From assembly GCF_037042905.1 (NCBI RefSeq), contig NC_087245.1, positions 5,409,501 to 5,473,500 on the forward strand: DNA of 64,000 nucleotides, read 5' to 3'. Within the stretch, counting starts at the first letter, position 1; each line of letters starts with the position of its first letter. Made by a program: the position numbers and the translations under genes. The notes under the pieces were generated by a model, which worked only from the letters and a program-made list of their open reading frames with translations, was not told the origin of the DNA and searched no databases. Shown here piece by piece: positions 31,901-43,900 of the stretch. The stretch is from Lytechinus pictus (Eukaryota; Echinodermata; Echinoidea; Temnopleuroida; Toxopneustidae).

Positions 31901-34900
31901 GAGCGGTCTAGTTCAGCTTTTGTTTTGAGTCTTCTTCGCGCCGATAACAAGAAGACACGGCAATGGGAAGAGAGATGCCTAGCCTGTATAGGGGTGATGC
32001 CGCGATGTTTCACCTAATTTTTAAGTTTGACAATGTTTCACTTTGAAATTTTATTCGTTTCTAATACATTTCAGTTTTCTAACAATTTTTAAATAATATA
32101 TTATAAAAAAAAACAAATATCAGTAAGATTTTTGTTAGATGATTACATTTGTTTTCTTTGCTTGAAGTTTGAATTTTTTTCCCTCTAATTCTTTCTTCAT
32201 TTCTTTCTTTATTGCTTTCTTTTCATTTTTCTTTCTTTTCTATCCTTTTTTCTTCATCCTTTCTTCTATCCTTCCTGCTTGCTTTTTTTTGGTTCTATCT
32301 TATTGCAAATCTTTCCTAGCTTTCTTTCCTGATCCTTTCTGTTCATTTTTTGTTCTTTCCTTCCTTTTTTTACTTTCCTTCTTTTATTTCCTTTCTTCTT
32401 TCCCTAATTTTTTTGCTCCCTTCTCCTTTTTTCTTTTCATTCTTTCTTTCACTAGCTCACTCTTTCTTCTTTCCTACTTTCATTCATTTCTTGCTTTCAC
32501 TCTCTCTTCGCTTCATTCTTTCCTTCCTTTCATTCCTTTTCTTTTCCTTTCCCTTATTCTTTCTTATCTTCCTGATTTTTTCTTTTTCTCTTTCTTTTGT
32601 CCATTCCTTCTCTCTTCGTCCTATCTTTTCTGAATTCCCTTTTCCATTCCATCTATCTTTATCATTATTTCCTAGCTTTCCTTCCCTTTTTTCTGTGTTC
32701 ATTTATTTTCTTCATTCTTTCCTTTACATGTCCCTCATTGTTTTTTTCTTTCTATCTTTCTTTCTTTCTTTCTTCTTTCTTTCTTTACTTTTTTCTCTTT
32801 GATACTTTCCTTCTCTTTTTAATTTCATTTTTTATAAATTTCCTTCATTCTTTTAAAATTTTCTTTGCTTCCTTTTCCCTTCCTCTCCCTTTTCTTTTTG
32901 TTCTTTCTCTCCTTCCATTCTTTTCTTCTCTTTTCATTCTCTCCTTCCTCTCTTTTATCATTTATTCTTTCTTTATTTTCTTTTTTTTCCTTTTTGCTTT
33001 TCCCTTCCTTCCTGTCTTCTTTCTTTTTCTCAAAGAATGAAGGAAACATTTTTCTTTCCTTCCTTCATTCCTTCATTCATCCTCAGTCTTTTTCTTACCT
33101 TCTTTTTTTCTTTCTCTTTATTTCTTTCAAACATTCATTCATCATCCCTTCCTTTCTTTTTCTTTTTAAGAATGAAGGAACCTTTTTTTTCCTTTCCTTT
33201 ATTATTTCTTTCATCCTTCTTTTATTCTAACTTTCTTTTCACTGTTTTTTTTCCCTTCATTTTCTTTACTTCATTATTCCCCTACATTTTTTCTTTCTTC
33301 TCCATTCATCTCTTTTCTTTCTCTCCTTCATTCTTTATTTCACCCATTTGTTCACCCTCCCTTCCTTTCCTTTTCTTTCTTTATATTTTTATTTCTCTCT
33401 TCATTTCTTTTATAATTAATTTCAGTGATTCCTTTTTTATTTTGTGCCACGGTCACAAAAGTACATGAAAATATATGAGAGAGGAAATCATTCAAATGGC
33501 ATATCAACACACTAATTTTGGTCATGGCCGGCAAGATAAAATCACTTTGAAAAAAAATATATAATTTTACAAATACAAGGTACATCAGTTCATGTTAAAA
33601 ACAGGAAAAAGGCAATGGTACATGTCCATAGAAGAGCAATTCTTTCCTTTAAACGGTAATATCCTGTTTTGAAATATTTTTTGGGGGGCAAGTGAAATAT
33701 ATATTCGGGCAAGTATTGTCCAACTATTTAGAAATAAAAAGATGTTATGTAGCACCCTGTACAAGTTTTAATACATTTGACATCTAAAAAAAAGGATACC
33801 GAAAAAAAAAGGCCTTTGATGCCCTTCTTGGAAAAAGATTTTGGCCTTGGTGCCCTTTGAAGTGGCCTTGGTGCCCTAAAAAATATGAGGTATTTCAAGG
33901 CCAAACTGGCCTTGCCCTAAAAATGACAAAATTTAAGGCCTGGTATCGATAGCGATAACGATATCCGGTCACATTGTCTACGCGGGAAATGGTCTTGGTT
34001 CGTGATCGGATCACTCCAGTATCGATTGAAAATTATCGAAACTCTGCAATTTCATGCATATTCACGCGACGCTCTGAAACCCGGAAATCCATTGACTTTG
34101 TGCACGTTGCGATAGACTGTACAGACTCCAACGAACACGATGCCATATCGACGCTGATTCGTAAGATTTTGACGGAAACGCAAGAAGTAATCGAAATTTG
34201 CTTACCTGTGCGGTATCGGTGAGAAAATAGATCCTCCGAGAATACCTTTCATAATTCATATAGAATATAGGAAAGTGAAATTCTAGGTCGATTTTGGTAC
34301 GAAGTGATAGAGAATTGCACACTTGTTTTGGTGGAATACTGTGTGGGGGAATGGAAGGATTGCACTGCGCATGCTTACTATATTTTCATTCATAAATTGT
34401 CTCTCGGCAGTGGTTGGATGACGTCATTTTATTAATAAGCAAAATGTACGCGCCCGCTAGCGTTGAACGCTCCGCTATCCGTTTTACACAATTTGCCGAT
34501 GTGACTCGTTAATGAACAAGGTTATAACTATGGGCTTGGCCTTGAAAAAAAATACTTGCGTCAGCTGATATCATGAGTCGTAAAATACTATGAAGTGATT
34601 TCACGATATTTATCGGCCGACGCAAGTATTCTTTTAAATCTAAGTTGGCACTGCTCATGATATTGTCACCCTCTATACGCGTCTAGTATCTTTGGCTACG
34701 ATAGCAAAGATGGCAAGATGGCGACAATAACATATATGTAAGTAAACGCTCCTCTACTTTTAATATTTTGATGTATTCAAGCGTTATCTTATGACAGGCG
34801 CGTAGCCAGGGGGGCAGTGGGGGCGGTCGCCCCCCCCCCAAAAAAAAAAAAAAGAAGAGGAAAAGGAAAAAAAGAAAAAGCAAAAGGAGAAAAGGGAAGA

Positions 34901-37900
34901 AAGGTATAGCTTTTGTTGTTTTTTCCTTCTTTTTTGGTCAAAAGAATAACCTAAACGAGACGTTCTCTCTTCATGCTATAAATTTGCTTCCGCGCTCCTC
35001 GCGGGAAAAATATCAAAATTGCCATTCCCTTTTGTTTCCCACACCTTTTCTCTACTCCGTTTTCCCCCTTCCCGGCCGTGGAAATCGTATATTATTGCCA
35101 GAAATTATAAGTATACATGGGTGTAGAGTATGAAAAGTATTTTTTTTATATATTGCATTGATACAAAATTTTGGCTCTTCTGTTCGGAGCGGGTAAACAT
35201 TACTGTCACTACCGAGTCCCCAAATGATTTTTTCTTCCGCTTTTCAGCAAGTAATTTTTGGCAAAGTGTCTGCTCCAAGGGAGAGGAAATAAATTCGTGC
35301 CGTGCTAGTTGCCATAGTATGTACGATATTAAGCTTTATTCTATATCGCTGCACATCCGTCTCCTGCCTTGTTTTGCGTCATTGAATTGAAATTTTGAAT
35401 ATCACTGAACTTTCTTAATAAAAAAAAGGAGGCGCTTAATACGAGCGAAATTTTTTTCTTCCAAAATAAATCACAGAGGTTTCCGTGCTTCGCGAGCATG
35501 GGAAAGGAAATGTCCCTCCTCTAGCTTGCATCATCCCTTTCACATTTTGAGCTCGTTTTTCTTCATAAATGAGCTATATATATAATCTAAGAAATATCAA
35601 AATTAGAACAGGTTAAAGTTTCAGATAAATTTCTAAAAATCAAAGCGTTTGCCTTTAGCAGGAAGGAATAGGGCCTATTTTCTTCTGTATATACCCATTT
35701 TCTACTCTGTTTTGCGACTTGAGTTAACAAAATTTAATGTTGATAAACCTTTTACACTCAAATCTGATGTGACCAAGATAGGCATATCATTTATGTTCTC
35801 TATTTTTATAAAACGTTTTAAGCTTCAAAGAGGAATTATTTCAAATTCTCCAATCTTTCCCCATTTTGGGGGGAGCTCATAATTTCTTTCGAAAACAATT
35901 TTTTTTAATCACAGCAACTCTATTTGAGTTGATAAGGGTACTAGAGATGCAAGAGACGCCTTCTTTTGATTTGAATTTGATGAGATATCAAAAACTTCAC
36001 GCTCCGCGCGGGAGGGGGGAAACTCCCCCTCCCTGCACCCTCCCCCCTAGAGAGCGCACCACTTGGCATGCACTTACCACCCCCTCAAAATTTAAATCCT
36101 GGCTACGCGGTTGTCTTATGACAAAAACTGACAATTTTTTGTCAAAAGTTGCCAACCAATATTGTTGCCAATTTACATAAGTTGGGCTCAAACCCCTAAG
36201 GATAACTCGTATTTTGGCGCAACATTATTGTTGCCGAATTCGTCGGTGCGTGTAGAGCAATGGCATGCCGTCCCAGGCTTCATGGAGAGTAAGCCTTCGT
36301 CAGTAAAATGACTTTTGCTCTCCTGGGGCTCGTTTCTCAACACCGTCATAAGTCTAACTTCTTGACTAAATCGGAGATAGTGAGCTACTTGTCCGCTAAC
36401 CGTTTCACGAAGCCCTCTTTACCAAGATCGGGTACAACAACCTCACTAAACACCTCCGAACTTGTCTTAACTTCTTTCTCAATGACGTAGTGGCATTACG
36501 TGGGTAGACTATGACATGCGAAAGTGCCTGGAAATTTTGAAATTATAATCTTACGTAATCAATCATAGTCATTGAATGCATTAACCCACTTGTTTTGTGA
36601 TGTTATTTCAACCACTATGATAGTGGTTGAAATAACATCACAAAACAAGTGGGTTAATGCATTCAATGATAATTGTAATACAAAGAAACTATAAAAACTG
36701 TTGGTAAACGCCACAAAACCATTCATTTTGAAATAGTAAAACGATTTAATCGATAAAGATTCTACCACGTCAGGCCATCCATAACTGAACTCGTATTTGT
36801 TGTTTTCAGACCCCTATTAACAATTGGATGAATTCTATCTCTAATTCATGCATATAATTTGTCCAATTCATCATAATATTTGCAATTTTGTCATAATTTT
36901 TCTTTTTGAAAATTATGCTATTTTGTGACTAAGGCTACGTCTCGTCTGCTCTTTTTACCGATAGTATCGATATCAAGGTATTCTAGTTAAGAAGCCTTTC
37001 GAGAAACAGGTTTAGTAAGATTGGAACTAACTCCGTGGTTGGTGGATAAAGATATGACTAACTTGTCCATGTGTTGAGAAACGGGCCCCAGAAGCCTCCA
37101 GGCTACTTACTAGCCACAAAACACGATCTCACCCCCACTTCGCTATAATCATGACAATACAAACTGCATGACTTCACTTGACTTCATTTGATCGAATCAA
37201 GAACGCCACTAGCGCAAGCTTTATTTTAGCGAAGTACCAACTAACGTAGAAGGCAGCACACGACTGTGTGTTGCTGCCCTCTACATTCGAAGATGTACAG
37301 CACGATATCAAAATGTCGGATAGGCGAAAGATGTTGACTGCTCAAAACGATGTCCAAAAAGCCCAAAACTTATCGATAAAACTTCATCCAACCCTAAAAT
37401 AATGCAAATAACGTGAAAGGTGAGGATGTATTTATGCTAAATATGTTTGTGTAAAAATGTTATGTAACCATTTACATCCGAAGAATGCGGATTTTAAAGT
37501 GTTCTTGGTACAGTGGCAGATACAAATTTTGACCAACGCGAGTATGTGACATCGCTATAATGGATAAAAAATACGTATTGATTATTTTCTTTTGTCGATA
37601 GTTATCGATATCGGTAAGATATTTTTAGTGCGATATCGACAGAGAATTTTCCTAATGATAACAGCCCTAATAAGCATATTATATTTGTTTATTGTCTTAT
37701 TTCAGATAAAGTGACAAGTGAATCTAATATTGCTGAGGACTGGGGACTTATTCTTGACATCTGTGACAGAATTAAGGCAAATTCTAATGCGTAAGTATTA
37801 TTTAAAATCAAAGTATTAACAAATGTAATGACTGGATTGCTTATAGCACATTAATGAAATTTAAATGTTGAATTTGATATTATAGTGGCTTATTCCACCC

Positions 37901-40900
37901 AGGTGAAACCAAACAAACGTTATATTTATTCCTTTTCCCAAAGCTCTCCAAAGATGAAAATACCTGCAGCTGAGGTGGAAAATTGTCTTCAATGGTGTAG
38001 CGATTAAGTACTCGCGGCACACCTGGTTCAAGACATTTGTAGAAATTGATGTTAAAGGCTGAAAGTAATCCAATTTTGATTGACCTCAATGCCCCTCTTA
38101 TTGGCCTTAACCCTATCTAGGCCGGGGTATTTTGGGAGTTCATATGGCCGGGGGGGGCCTCCCAGGCCCCCCCTTGAGATCTCGGCTGTCGACCGCGCGA
38201 TCGCACCGAAAATTGGCATGCGGGTTGTCTAGGACATAATCTACAAAATTGTATAGTAATTTATTTCATGCGAATCGCTATTAAGTGATTATGCTAATTT
38301 ATGCGTAATTAGTATGCAAAATCATACTTTTCCCTCTAACTCCCCAAATAAAGCTCCAAATGTTCTACTTTTTGGTATAGAAACTCTTTGTGGTGTTCTG
38401 AGCAAGTGTACTTGAAAAAAATTGCGATATCAAATCATTTTCTTATGTATTATATTGTTTTTTGCAATTTCTTATGTATTTCTCTGTTTTTTTGACCTTT
38501 TGTTTTTCATTGTTTTTTCAATGAAATTTGTTGGGGACTCTTCTGAGATCATAAAAGCATAAAATAAATACATTTAGACCAGCAAAACTAATAACAATCA
38601 TACATTTATGAATTTTGGTTGAAAACACAATTTGCATTTATTTTGTACACAAAACCACGTTTTTGAGCAATTTTTGGTCTGACATGCACTTACATAATGT
38701 TGCGTAATTTCGGAACCACGTACCCGGGTGAAGCAAAATTGGTCTCAAAAGTTGCGCAAGACTTGAAAGTAAAAAGTCAGTGAGCGGCACGTTAAAAAAA
38801 TATCGCGCGATTCATTGAGGGGGGGCCTCTGAGGCCCCTCCCCCCGGCCTAGATAGGGTTAAAGATTGTTGTGTCTTTTTTTCCCCTTTTTTTTCTTTCT
38901 ATTGTGCTGATATGTCATACTATACTTAAGTGGCCTTGCCCCCAAAATATTGAAAATTAAGGCCTGTGAGTTCACATATGATATACATGTAAGCCACTTT
39001 ATTTTTCGTAAACTACATGTAAATGCAGTTATACAGTGGTTTTACATAGACATACATTTAGGCTAGAGATCATGTCTGCAAATCCATAAAGTAGAAAAAG
39101 TTTGATAAATTGACAAGAATACAAGAAGACTGACCTTAATTTGTATTGAGCAAAGCAAAAGTCTGTGCTTCATGTGTATTCAGGAGGAACATGCATAGCA
39201 TCCTGGTTTCACAGTACAGTATTTTGTTTCTGCAGAATGAGGGGAGGGGGGTGGGGGAGATAAGCAAGTGTAGGAGGGAGAGCAGTACTGGTATTTAGAC
39301 TCCACTAAAGACGTATTTCAGATTGCAATAAAATAAGCATTAAATATCAGTGCATTACATGTATGAAACCATGGAGAGTATTGATTTATGTTCACGTTTA
39401 TGCTGTTAAAAAGAATTTAAACATAAATCTTTTATTCTCAGGCCAAAAGATGCTTTCAAGTCGATTATGAGGAGATTAAAGACCCCTAATCCACATGTCC
39501 AGTTGCAAAGTTTAGTGGTGAGTCAGTGTTCTATTCAGCACCTTTATGATTGAAGTTGAAAATGTCAAAATTAGAAACAAACAAATATCTACTTAACAAC
39601 TGAATGTGAAAATAATCTTTTGATTATAATTCCACAGGGTGAAAATATGTTCGAAAAATTTATGAAATTCATCATAATTATACATTCATGTAAATTCTTC
39701 CTCTTACATCCCCAGTTATGGTAAGCTATTTTGGTATGTGGCTAGGAAGATTCTCTCAGGTCCCCTTAGCAAAATGGGGACACAAAATTAGGCTCCCATT
39801 GGTAGAAAATATAAGTTGTTACTTTGAGCAAAAAATGTGGAAACGGAATACATATTTATTACATAGATTGTTACGTGTTTACACAAAATATATCAAAAGG
39901 CATCAAGTTACCAGAAAATGATGGAGTAGAAAAAGAATAAAGATAAAAATAGTAAGATAAAATGAAAATGGAAAACAAACAAAAAGACAGAGAGGGGGGG
40001 GGGGGGGGGGAGGGGTCAAGGGATAAATACTAGAGAGTATAAGAAAGAAAGAATAGAAAAACATAATTATAATTTAGTGTTTATGATACTAGCATGAATA
40101 CCAGGAAGCCTATTGATTTTGAAGTCAAAATATCAAAGGTCAAGGTCACAGTGACATGTTTTCATCTTACCCTTCTGAAGTCCTTGTAAACGCGATAACT
40201 TCATTTGAACTTAACCTAGGCTCATATAATTTAGTGTGTATGATACTAGTATGGATCCCAGGAAGCCTTTTGATTTTGAGATCAAAAGGTCAAAGGTCAA
40301 GTTCACACTGACATGTTTACATCTTACCCTTCTGAAGTCCTTGTAAACGCGATAACTTCATTTGAACTTAACCTAGGCTCATATAATTTAGTGTGTATGA
40401 TACTAGTATGGATCCCAGGAAGCCTTTTGATTTTGAGATCAAAAGGTCAAAGGTCAAGTTCACACTGACATATTTTCATCTTACCCTTCTGCAGTCCTTG
40501 TAAACGCGATAACTTTAGTTGAACTTGACCTAGGCTCATATAATATGGTGTGTATGATACTAGCATAGATCCTCGCAAGTCTAGATTGATTTTGAGGTGA
40601 GAAGGTCAAAGATGAAGTTGCCATCTTCCACTTCTCTTGCTTGACGAATGACTCCATTTTCTGCGTTACAGACGGGCGTATTATGTGCTTGCCTTAACGA
40701 CACTCTTGTTTTAAATAAATTCACAACTTTTAATGTATAAGGGCCTATTTCTCTGACGTAATCAAGTATCACTGACCATCTGGTATGAGTTTTGGGTCAC
40801 ATGATTGAGGTCAAGGGCCATTAAGGTCAATAATCTTTGACCATGTTGTGGTATCAGTATAGACAATATAAACAAGGTTAAGATTTTGAATTTTTTGGAT

Positions 40901-43900
40901 AATTTTGCAAGTATACCGTAAGTCCCTCTTAAGTGGACATAATTTTAGGTCACTTGACAAAGATCAAAGATCATTTGCGGTGAACAAACTAAGGCTTTCA
41001 TTATCAAATGAATGTTTGTTTTTTCCCTATCTTTTTAAGAAATTGGTCATCAGAAATGCGTTGTTTTCAATGTCTGCATTGCTGCTATATTTAATTGCGT
41101 AATGCAGGCAAGACTTCCTTAGGTGTTCCATTTGTTGAATGTTTATATCCCATTTCCCTTGCAGCTCTTAGGTGCTTGTGTGAGTAATTGTGGCAAGCCA
41201 TTCCATCAGGAGGTAAGCTCAAGAGACTTCTGTGCCGATGCCAGGAATATTGTCAGTAAGGTGAGTGTGGCAAAAGAAACGGGTATGGGATATACATGAA
41301 AAATGGTCTAAGAGACAAATAATACTGTATATACCGGTAATGAGTTGGACATATGAAAGAAGATACATCATTTACCTGCTGATAATGGGCTAATTCGGTT
41401 GATAGCCTTATCATTTTACTTGTTCAGTGTACCGGTTCTGACAAAATTAAACCCAAATCCTATAAATGGAAACAATTAGAAACTAGGATGTTTTACCAAT
41501 TCAACACCTACACAAATAAATAGCGTAACAACTAATATGACCTTTCACTAAAAAACAAACAACTTTACCAGCAGAACCTGACCTTTCATGAAGAAAGAAA
41601 TTGTTTGAAGTGGGCTGATGACTAACTGTACACAGTACATGTATGGTCCACTATTGTAATTCATAAAATAAAGTAGTACCACATAAGAATATTATTTAGT
41701 ATTTCATCATAGTAAATTTCTTTCCCTCATTGGTATTATGCTTATATTCCTTGGAAGATTTACCTTTTTGTCTAGCCTGAACGAAGTTTGGTAGAGACCT
41801 ACATGTACATGTAGTTATCACTTTTCCTGTTGGTCCGTTGGTCTAGTGGTCTGTTACAAAAAGTGTTATAGTTTTTGTTCAACATGGTCTCATTTATTTA
41901 TTTCTGCATCGATTGTTTTCATACTTGGTACAAATGATTCTTGAGTAGGACCACATGTGAGCTTATGAGAATGATGGGGTCAAAGGTCATCTAGGGGTCA
42001 AAACTCAAAAGGTCAAATGATATGAGGTAGTGTCCATCCTTTTTTCAAGTTTTTGTGCAACTTGCTCTCATTTTTTATTTCTGCATCAATTATGTTTATG
42101 CAATCATTGGGTAGTACATGTACCTTGAGGATGACAAGGTCATCTAGGGGTCAAAAGATCATATTAAATATTTTATTGATAGAAAAATCAGGTGAGGCTC
42201 ATTGGTCATGGACCACCTTATAATGTCAGTCCTACATGTATAATACATTACATACATTTTGGAAGTTATGTAGTGCCTTTCCATAATCAAATGCTCAAAG
42301 CACTTTGCAATAACATACGGTATTAAAGATCTATTGTGCTCTCCTAGTGCTAATAATATTCATAGAGGACTACATTTATCAGAGAAAAATAGTGTTTTGA
42401 ATATACATTTTTTTATACAAAGGATCAGACTCTTTGCAGTCGTGTGGGAATTCCCAAGACTGATACATGTATGACAACCCCGGGGGGGGCACTCGACCAA
42501 AAAAGTGGTAGGGGTGTGCCGCGGGCGAGGCAAAAAACGGGGGCCTTGGAGCGGGCTTATTTTAAAAAGGAGGGTCCTCGGAACGGGCTTCGGAACTACA
42601 AATGCTTGTGAAAACGGGGGTCCTCGGAACGGATCTCCGTATCTCTGTGAGTGCATATGTATCCCTATGGAACGGGCAATCGTGCATTACGCAGCTAGCG
42701 CGGCCTCCGCCGGGTGCGCTCGCGCTTAGGCGATGGTCGAAAAGCGCTCTACGGCCGCTTTTCACCAAAATTGTAGCAGATCGGAACGGCGTAACGAAAA
42801 ATATGCGAAGCTTTGGAGCGGATTTCTTTCTTCTTTTTTCTCGATAAGAAGGAAATGCTATGCCTTGGAGCGGCTTTCTTTGTTCTTTTTCTCAATAAGA
42901 CAAAAATGCTATGCCTTGGAACGGAAATTTGAGTGTAAAAATGGGGGTCCCCTCCGCGGCACATACCCACTATGCATTATATACTGAGTGCCCCCCCCGG
43001 GATGACAACATCTATTTACTCACGCGTGATGCCTTTGTAGTATGACTACATGTACGTGTACATGTAGTACCTCAGTGTGGTCTACACAGTAACATGCAGT
43101 GTGCCTCTGCAGTGTGTTCATAGTGTGAAATAATACAACATGCATGGCTTTTTTACATTCTGTGTAATGGGAAGACTACAAAGTTCATTAAACGTACAGG
43201 TATACATACGTGTACTTGTAATTTTGTATTGAATTGAATATTTTGATATTTCTTTTCTGCCTCGACACAAATTCCCTGTAACTGGCACAAGTAAAATCTA
43301 AAAAAAAAAGATTTTTTTTTTTTATGTGATTGCACATTTTACATGGGTTATGCTGAATCTAAAAGAAGTCAAGGCAGACTTTACCTGCCAGTGTATTTAA
43401 ACCTGATTAAAATAATTTATCATTCATTTTTAAGATATGCATGAATTTGTCATACTGTACTTTCTGCTAAATAATGTACAATTATGTTAAATGTACCTTG
43501 ATTATTAGTGCTACTGGTAAGAAATATAAACATTTCTAAAGCCTTCCAAACTTAAATTTTCTCTCTTGCTTCATTGAACAGTTTTAATGTTAATTACCGG
43601 TAATCAGAAAAAGCTCTAGATTGATAGAGTATAGAAATTTAAAAAAAATAGCCAATTCACATGCAAATCAGCAACTTACTTACATGTAGATCATGTTTCC
43701 AATTCACTACCAAATGAGGGATTTTTTTAATCATTTATATTGTAGCGTGAAAGATTAGGCACTGATCAGATGCAATATAAAAAAAAGTGAGCACAGTACA
43801 TTACATACATGTATTACACTGTACTATTGATTTTACGAACCAGTCTGAACCTACAGTAATTAAGGTCAAATTTTCAAAACTTTTTTTTACATATTCTAAC

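Larger units (their letters stand above)
25957..37705 (+). other. STAM intron 1 (11.7 kb)
   Basis: No other host gene is recognised. It contains at least six mobile elements, a LINE 3' fragment, a 1.27-kb polypyrimidine tract and several hairpins, listed separately. Stretches without an identified feature (28200-29400, 30850-32160, 33450-34780) show no exon that I can support. Confidence 0.75.

Noticed and set aside
32170-33430. Several 120-154 codon open frames rich in Phe/Ser/Leu and, on the other strand, Lys/Glu/Arg
   Set aside because: They are translations of a polypyrimidine tract, where stop codons are rare for compositional reasons.
33974-34222. 82-codon open frame ending [10 protein letters not shown]
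   Set aside because: It has no upstream ATG of its own at the start, no recognisable domain and lies next to possible transposon-end sequence.
40072-40620. CRISPR-like array
   Set aside because: Units are head-to-tail 157-bp repeats without unique spacers in an animal intron.
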